DNA of 64,000 nucleotides from Vibrio sinus (GTDB lineage Bacteria > Pseudomonadota > Gammaproteobacteria > Enterobacterales > Vibrionaceae): positions 372,001 to 436,000 of the forward strand of contig NZ_JAMKMR010000001.1 in NCBI RefSeq assembly GCF_023634645.1, in the 5' to 3' direction. The translations under genes and the position numbers were made by a program. This document shows positions 53,755 through 63,111 of the stretch, one piece after another. The notes beneath the pieces are model-generated. The model was not told the origin of the DNA. It saw nothing but the letters and a program-made list of their open reading frames with translations, and did not search any database. How positions within the stretch are numbered: position 1 is the first letter of the stretch; the number at the start of each line of letters is the position of its first letter.

Positions 53755-54954
53755 TCAGTTATACGCCCTAGCCACTCGGCCTTTGCAGCTCATTTTGTAG
53801 TTTTTGGCATACGCTGGAATGAAAACAGATTGTCCGACTTCAATGGTGACCGATTCTCCCGACGAATGGCTCAATTGCAGCACATCATCAATCGGTAAAA
53901 GTATTTCAGCACTTTGCACCTCAATTAACCGTTGGCTCGATTGCGAGTACACCGAAAACTTAAAGTCACTGACAGGTATTGAGTAATGTTGTGCCCCCTC
54001 CTCGACAGTGGGCGGAAGTACCAGTGATTCTTGCGACTTTTCTTGAAATCGAGTGCAATGAACTAATTCGTCCACGTCCATATGCTTAGGTGTCAAGCCT
54101 GCTCGAAGAACATTGTCGGAATTGGCCATGATTTCCAGCCCAGCTCCTTTGATATAAGCGTGAGGTGTTAAGGCATCTAAGTACATGGCCTCACCGGGCT
54201 TAAGCGTAATCACATTAAGCATGAGTGGCGCAAATAAGCCGATGTCTCCCGGATATTGCGTTGCCAACTCGACTATCAAGCTATTTGTTGTCGATGTACT
54301 ATGATTTTTGGCGTAAGTGATAAGTTCGCAAACCGCCTTATCTTTAACCTCGCCTTGCAAAGAAAGTAGCTTTGTAAAGAAACGTTCTAAGCCAGCTGAG
54401 CTGACATTTGCCGAAAACTCTTCAACCAGATCCTTTATCGCATTGATATTGGCCTGCTTGAATAATGAAACGATACTGTCGAAACTACGAAATCCGTTCA
54501 TGGCTTGATAAGGGGTCAGAGCGTAGACAAGCTCTGGTTTATGGTTAGGATCTTTATAGTTCCGATAGCTGGCTTTTAAGGGTATCTGCTGCTCTTCTTC
54601 TCTTGCATAGCCTTGCTCGGCCAACGTTTTGCTAGGATGAACTTGAATAGACAATGCACTGTCTGCTGCCAAGATTTTGAATAAATACGGTAATTGACCA
54701 AACTTGGCTTTGGTAGCGTCAGACAAGAATGCTGCTTTGTTTTGTTCGATAAGCTCAGCCAGTGAGATTTTTGTTCCATCAACAATAACTTGTGAACAAC
54801 CATTTGGGTGTGCTCCCATCCAAACCTCTGCTTGGGGTTGTTGGTCTGGGTTCTCGATACCAAATAGTTCCTGAATGGATGTTGTGCTTCCCCACGCATA
54901 ATGTTGAATGACATTGTGCATGAGATAAAAGCATGAACCTTGGACGTCCGACAT
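53755..54954 (-). CDS. manA: Mannose-6-phosphate isomerase, type I
   Basis: A 399-aa type I phosphomannose isomerase. The zinc-binding region is seen in LSIQVHPSK, DPNHKPELVYALTPYQAMNGF and LDALTPHAYIKGAGLEIMANS. It converts mannose-6-phosphate to fructose-6-phosphate. It follows the PTS IIABC gene in the same direction, but two stem-loops separate them, so its level may be set separately. The start overlaps the A-rich end of the second hairpin's tail by only 17 nt. Confidence 0.92.
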   Translation of the reverse strand: MSDVQGSCFYLMHNVIQHYAWGSTTSIQELFGIENPDQQPQAEVWMGAHPNGCSQVIVDGTKISLAELIEQNKAAFLSDATKAKFGQLPYLFKILAADSALSIQVHPSKTLAEQGYAREEEQQIPLKASYRNYKDPNHKPELVYALTPYQAMNGFRSFDSIVSLFKQANINAIKDLVEEFSANVSSAGLERFFTKLLSLQGEVKDKAVCELITYAKNHSTSTTNSLIVELATQYPGDIGLFAPLMLNVITLKPGEAMYLDALTPHAYIKGAGLEIMANSDNVLRAGLTPKHMDVDELVHCTRFQEKSQESLVLPPTVEEGAQHYSIPVSDFKFSVYSQSSQRLIEVQSAEILLPIDDVLQLSHSSGESVTIEVGQSVFIPAYAKNYKMSCKGRVARAYN

Positions 54955-54971
54955 TTTGAAATCACCTTAAT

Positions 54972-55002
54972 AAAAAAGCTCCCGAACATGCCTGACCGGG
55001 AG
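54972..55002 (-). terminator. Terminator-like hairpin just upstream of manA
   Basis: Read on the minus strand: CTCCCG pairs with CGGGAG (12-nt loop), followed by CTTTTTTA. It ends 18 nt before the manA start codon, an odd place for a full terminator inside an operon. It fits attenuation, or the 3' end of a small RNA. Confidence 0.7.
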
Positions 55003-55079
55003 TACAACAATTGGTTACGCCTGCGGGAGAGACTCAACCAGGAGCATATGCTAGAACACTAGCGCGTTGTAGAAAATTA

Positions 55080-55101
55080 GCCCTCTCCCAAAAGAGAGGG
55101 C
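55080..55101 (-). terminator. Stem-loop after PTS IIABC gene
   Basis: GCCCTCTC pairs with GAGAGGGC, loop of 6 nt; 18 nt past the IIABC stop on the minus strand, followed by TAATTTTC. It is a weak terminator or mRNA-stabilising end. Confidence 0.6.
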
Positions 55102-55118
55102 CGAAAAAATTGACTTCT

Positions 55119-57023
55119 TTAAGCCACAGCGAGTGCCGCCGAGCGCTGTTTACGCACTTTTTTCAATGTGACACAAACAAGCGCTGTTACAATGGCACCG
55201 ACCAGCATACTTAATAATGCCAGCTCAGGCTTGTTCATTGCACCAAGCAAAGCAACTACGGGTCCACCGTGTGCCACGCTGTCGGTAATGCCAAAAGAGA
55301 ATGCCATAACTGCTGCCACCATTGAACCTATCATATTCGCTGGAATGACAGAAATAGGATCTTGAGCGGCAAAGGGAATCGCACCTTCAGATATTCCCAC
55401 CAGTCCCATTGCGCCAGCAGCTTTACCCGCTTCAATTTCTGCCTCTTCGAAGATATCGAGTTTGCGGCCAATAACGGTTGCAATCGCCATCCCTAAAGGC
55501 GCAACTGGTATCGCGCAAGCCATAGCGCCCATGAATTGAGTTTGCCCACTGGCAATCATACCCACCGAGAACAAGAAGGCCACTTTGTTAAATGGGCCAC
55601 CCATATCAAAGCCAGCCATACCACCAAGTACAATGCCCAACAACACAACGTTACCTGTGCTCATCGCTGTGAGAAGCTCTGTCAGTGAATGCATTAAACT
55701 TGCGATTGGTGCACCGATAACAAAGATAAATAGGCCTGATATAAACAAGGTACCTGTGATGGGCGCTATCATAATTGGCACGAGAGGCTGAATAAATTTG
55801 TGGTAATTTCTGCTTGCTACCCACTTTACAAAATACCCCACCAGCAAACCGGCAATGATCGCGCCAATAAACCCGGTGCCAGCATGTGCGCCGTAAAACG
55901 AACCGTTATTAGCAATCCAGCCACCGATCAGACCTGGGGCCAAGGCTGGCCTGTCTGCAATCGCATAGGCGATGTAGCCTGCAAGAATAGGGATCATCAG
56001 TTGGAAAGCAACCACACCGACATCCAACACCTTATTCCACATGCTGCCGTGAGGAATTTGCATACCAGATGGCGTGGGTTGGCCACCGATAGCAAGAGAT
56101 AGCGCAATCAGAAGACCACCAGTCACTACGAATGGAATCATATGTGACACCCCATTCATCAGATAACGGTATAATTCCGAACGAGTGCCTGTCCCCTTAT
56201 CTGTGGCGCTAGAAGCAAGGCTTCGCTCGTTAGTCTGATAGGGGCTGGCGTCTAACGCTTGTTGAATAACACCAGTGGCATCTTTAATTGGTGCTTTAAC
56301 GCCTGTTTCAATCAGCTTTTTACCAGCAAATCGTGCCATATCCACTTGCTTATCGCAAGCCACAATAATGGCGTCGGCATTGGCAATTTCTTCCGTGGTA
56401 GGACTGTTTTTAACACCAATAGAGCCATTCGTTTCTACTTTGATTTTGTACCCTAGCTCCGCAGCGCCTTTCTCGAGTGATTCTGCCGCCAAATAAGTAT
56501 GGGCCACACCCGCCGGACAGCCTGTCACGCCAATCAGAAAACCGTTTTCTTCTGATGGTTCAGCGTGCTCAGTTTGATCTTTGGCAAGCAACAACTCAAG
56601 CGCTTCCCCCTCATCAGTGGCATTGAGAAAACGCTGTATAAAGCCCTCTTCGATCAGCTTAGAGGACAACTCAGCGAGCACTTCCACATGATGGTTGGCA
56701 CCACCGTCGGGAGAAGCAATCATAAAAAACAGCTTCGATGGCAAACCATCTTCTGCACCATATTCAATACCAGACTGGCTAACGCCAATGACGACTGCAG
56801 GTTCAACCACTGCCGCACTTTTGGCGTGCGGTAGTGCAACGCCATCTTCAAACCCTGTATTACCCAGCTCTTCGCGGGCAAGCACGTCCGCCAAAAAATG
56901 TTCTTTGTTATTGATGCGACCTTGCTGATAAAGAATCTCAATCAATTCTTTAAACACATCATCCTTGCTCGTTGCTTTGAGATTCAAATTAATCAAATTC
57001 TCATTAATTAATTGAGTGATCAT
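55119..57023 (-). CDS. PTS fructose/mannose-type IIABC transporter
   Basis: A 634-aa fused PTS permease. IIA domain (about 1-148) with phosphoryl-His H66 in GVALPHAKS; IIB domain (about 160-260) with phosphoryl-Cys C169 in VTGCPAGVAHT; IIC membrane domain (about 285-625) with GGPFNKVAFLFSVGMIASG and GISEGAIPFAAQDP. This is the fructose family. With manA and a ROK kinase downstream, mannose is a likely substrate as well as or instead of fructose; the position of phosphate cannot be read. The ATG at 57023 follows AGGTGG; a GTG three codons earlier is inside that site. It is the first gene of the operon. Confidence 0.9.
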   Translation of the reverse strand: MITQLINENLINLNLKATSKDDVFKELIEILYQQGRINNKEHFLADVLAREELGNTGFEDGVALPHAKSAAVVEPAVVIGVSQSGIEYGAEDGLPSKLFFMIASPDGGANHHVEVLAELSSKLIEEGFIQRFLNATDEGEALELLLAKDQTEHAEPSEENGFLIGVTGCPAGVAHTYLAAESLEKGAAELGYKIKVETNGSIGVKNSPTTEEIANADAIIVACDKQVDMARFAGKKLIETGVKAPIKDATGVIQQALDASPYQTNERSLASSATDKGTGTRSELYRYLMNGVSHMIPFVVTGGLLIALSLAIGGQPTPSGMQIPHGSMWNKVLDVGVVAFQLMIPILAGYIAYAIADRPALAPGLIGGWIANNGSFYGAHAGTGFIGAIIAGLLVGYFVKWVASRNYHKFIQPLVPIMIAPITGTLFISGLFIFVIGAPIASLMHSLTELLTAMSTGNVVLLGIVLGGMAGFDMGGPFNKVAFLFSVGMIASGQTQFMGAMACAIPVAPLGMAIATVIGRKLDIFEEAEIEAGKAAGAMGLVGISEGAIPFAAQDPISVIPANMIGSMVAAVMAFSFGITDSVAHGGPVVALLGAMNKPELALLSMLVGAIVTALVCVTLKKVRKQRSAALAVA

Positions 57024-57396
57024 TTGTCCCACCTATATTTGGAATAGTTGTAAACGTTATTCTTGCCCCAGTCACTCAGGCATATAAATTTCTTTATTTC
57101 TATTAAATTTTCGAATTTATTTTGTAGCAATATAGCGAGAAGCAATAGTGCAGTAATAATGCATTTACTGGATTATTGTAACATTGTTATATAAACGTGA
57201 TCTTAGTCTTACTTCTGTCAATAACTAAAATCCTTTAACGAATAATATTTAATCATTAAATTTCAAATAGTTAGTTTTAAATTCTGTAAAACTTTGTTAC
57301 TTTCTCATATTCCAATACTCATAAACAAAATTTAGAATTGGACATAAGTACCAGTTAAAGACTCACTAATTAGCAGTAAATTCAGGGGGTAAGTCA
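57024..57396. other. Divergent control region, PTS operon / AraC gene
   Basis: About 373 bp without a gene. It is AT-rich and holds both divergent promoters. No clear CRP site (TGTGA-N6-TCACA) was found by eye. Confidence 0.4.
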
Positions 57397-58251
57397 ATGG
57401 ACAGTTTTAAAGACATCATTGAAACATCACTCAGGGATAGAAGTAATTTTAATCGCATTTGGTTTGGTGGTGATCATTCCACACCTCCACCATTTAGCTA
57501 TCAAGTGAATTTTCCACGTCTTGAATTAGTACTCAGGGGAACCTACATCAATGAAATTGAAGATCAAGACCACGGCATTAGTACAGTGAATATTCTTCAA
57601 GGTGATGCGCTATACGTTCCACCAAACTGTTGGAATAAACCGCATTGGCAAGAATCTTGTCTAGTGCTAAGCCTTCTGTTTGGCCGACGACAATTAGGTT
57701 TTAGCTTAGTAGGGAAAAAAAAGGGGCAAGAGGGGTTTACAGACGTACGTAAACACAGCGTACCAACAAGGACAGGCCATGCTATCGATCATATTTTAGA
57801 AGCCATAAACGCATTAGCCCGTGAAACCAATAAACAGCCAATGGATGAGCATCTACTTCTAGCACTACTGCATTACTGTAGCAGTATCCTAGATCAGCCA
57901 AGTAATGCGACTCACAATCGTGGAGAGGATTTATATCAAGGCATATGCATTTATATACAAGAAAATTTTCATCGCTCCATTACCCGAAGTAATATTGCCA
58001 ATCGCTTCAATATATCCCCTAACCATTTGTCACGCATGTTTCGCAAACAAGGACATATGACGCTGGCTGATTATATTTCTTGGGTAAGGATTGATAGAGC
58101 GAAATTTATGCTCAAACGTTACGATTTTAGGCTGGCTGAAGTGGCCACTCGTTGCGGCTTTCAAGACGTGAATTACTTTTTTAGAGTATTTAAAGCGAAA
58201 ACGGGCGTTACCCCTAGTGAATACCGTGCCAATTCTCACATTGGCGTATAA
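57397..58251 (+). CDS. AraC-family regulator of the PTS locus
   Basis: A 284-aa AraC-type regulator. The N-terminal part (about 1-160) is a cupin-like sugar-sensing domain (GDALYVPPNCWNKPHW); the C-terminal part carries two HTH motifs (SNIANRFNISPNHLSRMFRK and LAEVATRCGFQDVNYFFRVF, about 185-280). It is divergent from the IIABC gene and probably controls it in response to the sugar. Its 3' end overlaps the end of the converging IIA gene by 16 bp. The AGGGGG upstream of the ATG is the ribosome-binding site. Confidence 0.88.
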   Translation: MDSFKDIIETSLRDRSNFNRIWFGGDHSTPPPFSYQVNFPRLELVLRGTYINEIEDQDHGISTVNILQGDALYVPPNCWNKPHWQESCLVLSLLFGRRQLGFSLVGKKKGQEGFTDVRKHSVPTRTGHAIDHILEAINALARETNKQPMDEHLLLALLHYCSSILDQPSNATHNRGEDLYQGICIYIQENFHRSITRSNIANRFNISPNHLSRMFRKQGHMTLADYISWVRIDRAKFMLKRYDFRLAEVATRCGFQDVNYFFRVFKAKTGVTPSEYRANSHIGV

Positions 58252-59015
58252 CTCGCCATCACATGATATAAGATTACTTTGATGAGGAATTCATCATTGT
58301 TATTCAGTAAATGACGTTGATTTTCTTCGATTAGTAGCCAACGAGTTAATCGTGTACAAGCGAGCAAAATATCTCTTTCCTTGGTCACTGGCACCAACAA
58401 AGTGATAATAATTTCTGGGTTGGGTCGTTCATCTGCCCATGGCACAACGCAATTGGTGTGGTGAACGACGAGAGTGAGCTTATCCACCTTATCGTGGATA
58501 ATATGCGGTAAGGCTATCCGATCGCTGATTAAGGTAGAAGAAATCGCTTCTCGCGCTTGTAATGCTGCTAATAACTCATCGGCGAACTGGGGGTTAGTCT
58601 GCAATGCCGCGCAGGTGAGCACTTCTATTTTGCTCGCCGCACCTTCATCAACAAATGACCAACGAGTGGGCACCGCTAACTTTTCAAAAGGAAGCTGGCG
58701 AAAATCTTCCTTTGCCATACGCTTTTGGCTATGTGTCGTAGCAATCAAATGATGATGTTCGGAAAAGTACTCACTAAACACCATACATGCGAGCTCTGCG
58801 TCGAGCCCTTCAATCACCAATTGGCACAAATCTCCAGCACAGTTTTTGACGCTCATTGCCTTTAAACTCTGCTCAACGTTAGCTTCTTTACCTCTAGATA
58901 AGTTGGTCAGAACGATGACGGAGCGAAACAAACCCGCAATAGTTTTTAACTCATTCAGCTGCCAACCAGGGATCCCCTGATTGGCAACGTAAAACGTCAC
59001 TCGACTGGCAATCAT
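58236..59015 (-). CDS. Degenerate HPr-like domain fused to PTS IIA (fructose/Ntr type)
   Basis: A 259-aa protein. The C-terminal half (about 120-259) is a IIA(Fru/Ntr) domain with its phosphoryl-His at H171 (RIALPHIIHDK). The N-terminal half (about 4-90) aligns with HPr (VTFYVANQGIPGWQLNELKT, LKAMSVKNCAGDLCQLVIEG), but the active-site segment GLHTRP is GIPGWQ: the His is a Pro (P16) and the Arg and Pro are gone. It cannot be phosphorylated as HPr is. It may be a regulatory or docking domain. It starts at an ATGA overlap with the IIB gene. Confidence 0.8.
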   Translation of the reverse strand: MIASRVTFYVANQGIPGWQLNELKTIAGLFRSVIVLTNLSRGKEANVEQSLKAMSVKNCAGDLCQLVIEGLDAELACMVFSEYFSEHHHLIATTHSQKRMAKEDFRQLPFEKLAVPTRWSFVDEGAASKIEVLTCAALQTNPQFADELLAALQAREAISSTLISDRIALPHIIHDKVDKLTLVVHHTNCVVPWADERPNPEIIITLLVPVTKERDILLACTRLTRWLLIEENQRHLLNNNDEFLIKVILYHVMASYTPM

Positions 59016-59314
59016 ACCGTTAGGCAGCGCTCTAACACGGATCCCACACTGGTCAATACCTCTTCAATAGAAGCATGCAGAACCTTGCGGTTGGTAAACC
59101 TATCGGCCTGTTCCACTTCAACATCGGAAGCAATGAGTACAACATCGCTTTGAGCAATGTCGTTGGAGGTAAGAGGATTTTCGATACCCATCGCGCCCTG
59201 AGTTTCGACTTTTAGGCTAATGTGGCGCTTTTGCGCTTCTTTACGTAAACAATCTGCGGCCATATAGGTATGGGCAATACCAGTAGGGCACGCAGTAACA
59301 GCAATAATTTTCAT
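59012..59314 (-). CDS. Stand-alone PTS fructose-type IIB
   Basis: A 100-aa IIB domain with the phosphoryl-Cys in VTACPTGIAHT (C9) and KVETQGAMGIENPL near the middle, typical of the fructose IIB family. It is first in a two-gene operon with the IIA/HPr-like gene, whose start overlaps its stop by 4 nt (ATGA). No IIC gene is adjacent, so it may feed a IIC elsewhere or act in regulation. A TTG five codons upstream is an alternative start; neither has a strong ribosome-binding site. Confidence 0.85.
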   Translation of the reverse strand: MKIIAVTACPTGIAHTYMAADCLRKEAQKRHISLKVETQGAMGIENPLTSNDIAQSDVVLIASDVEVEQADRFTNRKVLHASIEEVLTSVGSVLERCLTV

Positions 59315-59464
59315 AGTAGGATCAGGCAAATTATAATTTTGTAATTAGTAACATATATTAGACCCTAATATTGTCTACGCACGCCCTATTTCGTCAATCT
59401 TATTTGCTGCGGGTTTAGTGATATAAACGGATTTTCAGATTTTTGTTAACGATAAACCACAAGA

Positions 59465-60238
59465 TTATAAAAGATATTTATGGATCGATTGATCAAAGCG
59501 CAACTTTTCGACCAATTCAATCGAGGTCTCCTGACAGGTCTCTTCAAACTGCACACCATATTTCCAGTATTGGTTAGAGCGTTTTTTATTTTTTATTACC
59601 CCTTGCACGACTGGGCTATTGTCAGACAAGATCTGTAACTCAATGTGGTTGCCCACTTTATATTCATTCGCGGTTCTGCTCACGACAATTTGGCATCCAT
59701 TCGCCGAAATGTCGCGGATTTCACAAAGAAATTTCCTCTCTTCTGGCTCCAAAATGCCCTCCAGCGCAATTTCCAGCCGAGCTTCAGAGCGCAAGTTGTA
59801 ATCGACTTGAGTTGCGCTTGGTAAAGAGACAATGACAATACTATTGAGTCCAGCTTGCACGACATACTCAATTTTACTTTTGAAATAAATTCTAGCGCCT
59901 TCGCCTTTTTGAGAAATCGCACATGCTTTAATCGGAAAACCTCGCTGGAAAAATACCGCAAACTCTTGAGGCGTAACCACTGGGCTTTCAATAAAAAGCA
60001 AGTTGTTGGAATGCATGCCGATATATTTAGAGCGACATCTTAGTGTTTTTCCGGTCGGCGTTGAAATGTTATAGGCCATGTCGCTCATTGCATTTACCTG
60101 AGCAAACGCATCTTCACCGTTCACCACGTGACTTTCATTAAGCGCTTCTTTATCGTGTGCTGAGGCTTCACCTGAGTGAAAATCTGACGATTGCGGCTTC
60201 TCCGCTCCTTGGTCCATTAATTGAGTCATACTAGCCAT
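59465..60238 (-). CDS. PilZ-domain protein (YcgR-like)
   Basis: A 257-aa protein. After a polar N-terminal tail (1-50) there is a YcgR-N-like barrel (about 55-145: TLRCRSKYIGMHSNNLLFIE) and a C-terminal PilZ domain (about 150-250). The c-di-GMP-binding residues are seen as an RxxxR box in LRSEARLEI and a D-I-S-A-N-G motif in EIRDISANGCQIVVS. It probably acts as a c-di-GMP-dependent brake on flagella or as an effector of surface behaviour. Several ATGs (60238, 60229) are possible starts. It converges on no other gene; the pst terminator is upstream. Confidence 0.82.
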   Translation of the reverse strand: MASMTQLMDQGAEKPQSSDFHSGEASAHDKEALNESHVVNGEDAFAQVNAMSDMAYNISTPTGKTLRCRSKYIGMHSNNLLFIESPVVTPQEFAVFFQRGFPIKACAISQKGEGARIYFKSKIEYVVQAGLNSIVIVSLPSATQVDYNLRSEARLEIALEGILEPEERKFLCEIRDISANGCQIVVSRTANEYKVGNHIELQILSDNSPVVQGVIKNKKRSNQYWKYGVQFEETCQETSIELVEKLRFDQSIHKYLL

Positions 60239-60366
60239 CCTCGTTACTTATAATTATTCTTTAATATATATTGCATAAATATAACCCGCGCAAGAGTTCA
60301 GCACGACATATTGAGCAACTAGTCACTATGACACAAGGTTAAGCTGATAATAATCCAACAAAAAAA

Positions 60367-60385
60367 GCCCCTTTTTAAAAGGGGC
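60367..60385 (-). terminator. Terminator of pst operon
   Basis: Hairpin of GCCCC and GGGGC with a T/A loop; on the minus strand followed by seven Ts. It is 49 nt past the pstB stop. Confidence 0.9.
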
Positions 60386-60433
60386 AAAAATACCATCGCT
60401 TATAGTTATAATTCCTCCACTTTCGCAACCAAG

Positions 60434-61183
60434 TTAGCCAAACTCTCCGTTCACATAACCCTGAGTTCGGTCATCTTGTGGCTGCGAAAAAATAATTTGA
60501 GTGTCGTCATGCTCAACCAACTCACCCATTAAAAAAAACGCGGTTCGATCTGATATCCTACGAGCTTGCTGCATGGAGTGCGTCACTATCACTATGGTGT
60601 AGTTCTTTTTAAGCTCTTCCATCAATTCTTCGATTTTATGCGTGGCTATTGGGTCAAGCGCCGATGTTGGCTCATCCATTAAAATAACGTCGGGTTCCAT
60701 GGCTATTGTTCGAGCAATACATAAACGCTGCTGCTGACCACCCGATAACCCAAACGCCGGGGTTTTCAGCCGATCTTTCACTTCATCCCAAAGCGCCGCT
60801 CCTTTTAAGGAACGCTCAACCACATCATCAATATGCTTTTTATCTTTAATACCTTGAGCGCGCAGTCCATAAGCCACATTTTCATAAATACTCATCGGAA
60901 ATGGATTGGGTTTTTGAAACACCATGCCCACCTTAATACGAAGATCGGCCACATCAATATTGCCGTAAATATCCTCGCCATCCATTTCAAGCTTACCCGT
61001 TATTTTCACGCCTTCAATTAGGTCATTCATACGATTTAAGCAGCGCAATAATGTTGATTTTCCACAACCAGATGGACCAATTAGCGCGGTGACTTGGCGG
61101 TTGGGAATAGGCAAGTTAATCGCTTTCAGTGCCTGATTATCACCATAAAATAGATCTAAATTTTCAATATCAAATTTGTTCAT
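60434..61183 (-). CDS. pstB: Phosphate ABC transporter ATPase PstB
   Basis: A 249-aa PstB with Walker [10 protein letters not shown], QxxP region [20 protein letters not shown], signature [15 protein letters not shown] and Walker [14 protein letters not shown]. It energises phosphate uptake by PstSCA. It is the last gene of the operon, 22 nt downstream of pstA. No phoU follows it here, which suggests a second Pst system separate from the main pst-phoU cluster. Confidence 0.96.
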   Translation of the reverse strand: MNKFDIENLDLFYGDNQALKAINLPIPNRQVTALIGPSGCGKSTLLRCLNRMNDLIEGVKITGKLEMDGEDIYGNIDVADLRIKVGMVFQKPNPFPMSIYENVAYGLRAQGIKDKKHIDDVVERSLKGAALWDEVKDRLKTPAFGLSGGQQQRLCIARTIAMEPDVILMDEPTSALDPIATHKIEELMEELKKNYTIVIVTHSMQQARRISDRTAFFLMGELVEHDDTQIIFSQPQDDRTQGYVNGEFG

Positions 61184-61205
61184 TGTCTTGTTCTCTTGTC
61201 CACTG

Positions 61206-62075
61206 CTAGTAGGTTGCAGTATTGAGTTTTCTCGCGATTAACTTGGTCACCATATTAATCAGTAAAACAAGCGCAATCAGGACGGTAGCAGTGCCATATG
61301 CCTGATTCCATTCATCAACGGTAAACAATTCCGTGGTGAGTTTGTATAGGTGGACAGTCAGTGTTCGGCCTGAGTCGAGCAGTGACTCGGGAATTCGTGC
61401 CACCATGCCTGCCGTTAAAAAGACTGGCGCCGACTCTCCGATGACACGTCCAATACTTAAAATCACCGAAGTTAAAATACCTGGCATCGCGCTTGGCAAT
61501 ATCAACCGCCAGACGGTATAACGCTTAGAAGCACCTAAGCCATAAGATCCTTCGCGATAGGTTTGCGGGACCGCCATTAACGCTTCTTCGGTGGTACGAA
61601 TTATCACAGGCAGTATCAGAATGCTTAAGGTCAGCGCACCAGATAAGATTGAGAACCCGAGCCCCAAAATGGCGACAAAAAATGTCATACCAAATAAACC
61701 AAATATAATCGATGGGATACCTGCTAGTGATTCGGTGCAAAAACGGATCACTTTGACCAAACGGCTGCCCACCTTGGCATACTCAGTCAAATAGATCGCC
61801 GTCATGATTCCAAGTGGCGCTGCAACCGCGATTGACGCAAGCACCATATAAATCGTTGCGACAATCATTGGAAAAATCCCTTGTTCATCACCAGTACGGG
61901 TATAAATATCTGTGATGAAATTCCAATCTACGTGCTGCAAGCCATTGGACAATATGTACCAAATAATCCAAAACAGTAAACCGACGGTGGCACCAGCTGC
62001 GAGCCAAACAAAACCATTTAATAGTTTGTCTTGAAACTCTCTGGTACGTTTGAGCTTGGCTTTATCCATGGTCAT
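61206..62075 (-). CDS. pstA: Phosphate ABC transporter permease PstA
   Basis: A 289-aa permease with about six helices and the EAA-type loop [20 protein letters not shown] followed by [13 protein letters not shown]. The stop of pstC and the start of pstA share one base (TAATG). With PstC it forms the transmembrane channel. Confidence 0.94.
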   Translation of the reverse strand: MTMDKAKLKRTREFQDKLLNGFVWLAAGATVGLLFWIIWYILSNGLQHVDWNFITDIYTRTGDEQGIFPMIVATIYMVLASIAVAAPLGIMTAIYLTEYAKVGSRLVKVIRFCTESLAGIPSIIFGLFGMTFFVAILGLGFSILSGALTLSILILPVIIRTTEEALMAVPQTYREGSYGLGASKRYTVWRLILPSAMPGILTSVILSIGRVIGESAPVFLTAGMVARIPESLLDSGRTLTVHLYKLTTELFTVDEWNQAYGTATVLIALVLLINMVTKLIARKLNTATY

Positions 62076-63007
62076 TACCTCGCCTTCTCACGATTTAGAT
62101 AAAGTAACGTAGCGTTGAGTATCATAATAAACGCCAGCAAAACTACACCCGTTGCATACAGAGCGTTGGCGTGAACACCACTGGCGTACGACATTTCAAT
62201 CGCAATATTTGCCGTTAACGTTCTTGCCGAATCTAAGATACCTTGTGGCATGGCGGGCGCATTGCCCATCACCATAATAATGGCCATGGTTTCACCAAGC
62301 GCTCGCCCGATACCTAAAATGATACCGGTCATAATTCCAGAGCGGGCCGCAGGCACCAACAGCTTAAAGATGGTGTATATTTTGGAAGCACCTAACGCGA
62401 GCGAGCCTTCTTTGTAAGAGCGAGGCACTGCTCGAATAGACGTTTCCGACACCGTGATTACGGTGGGTAATATCATGATACCTAGAACAATGATCCCAGC
62501 TAAGATCGTGTTGCCAGCAGGAACATTGAAGGTCTGTTGTATCAATGGCACGATGATAACAAGACCAAAAAAGCCATAAACAACGGAAGGAATACCAGCC
62601 AGCAGTTCAACCGCTGGGCGGATTATATCGGAGACTCGCTTGGGCGCTACTTCGGCGATAAAGATGGCTGTTAGCACACCGATGGGCACGCCAACGACAA
62701 CCGCTCCTAGCGTGGAAACCACAGATGCCACGATCATGGTGGCCACGCCATATAAAGCAGGTGGCAACCAGTCTTGACCCCAAACAATACCTAAAATACC
62801 CGCTTCTTGGAATGCGGGAATACTCTCCATTACGATAAAGTATGCGATCACAGCCAGTGATACGATACCGACGATAGCGTTGGTTAATAGTATTCCGTGA
62901 AAAAGGCGCTCTTTCCAATCGACGCGCTTTTTCTCTCGCAAACCCCTTTTCCTAAGTGGTGTCGCTCGAGTATCCATAAACTTGTCACTATTTGTTGCGA
63001 TGGTCAT
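62075..63007 (-). CDS. pstC: Phosphate ABC transporter permease PstC
   Basis: A 310-aa permease with six helices, the long PstC-type first helix and periplasmic loop (ESIPAFQEAGILGIVWGQDW), and the loop VSETSIRAVPRSYKEGSLAL-GASK. It follows pstS by about 100 nt and is translationally coupled to pstA. Confidence 0.94.
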   Translation of the reverse strand: MTIATNSDKFMDTRATPLRKRGLREKKRVDWKERLFHGILLTNAIVGIVSLAVIAYFIVMESIPAFQEAGILGIVWGQDWLPPALYGVATMIVASVVSTLGAVVVGVPIGVLTAIFIAEVAPKRVSDIIRPAVELLAGIPSVVYGFFGLVIIVPLIQQTFNVPAGNTILAGIIVLGIMILPTVITVSETSIRAVPRSYKEGSLALGASKIYTIFKLLVPAARSGIMTGIILGIGRALGETMAIIMVMGNAPAMPQGILDSARTLTANIAIEMSYASGVHANALYATGVVLLAFIMILNATLLYLNREKAR

Positions 63008-63111
63008 ATAAAGCTCTCACTATTCGATGCATTACAACGACATGTCGAAGTGAACATAAAGCGCTCAGCCCAAATTGGAGCTGAGCAAAATTTAATATAG
63101 TTGAAGATGAC

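Noticed and set aside
57024..57396. CRP-binding site in the PTS control region
   Set aside because: No sequence close to TGTGA-N6-TCACA was found by eye, although CRP control would be expected.
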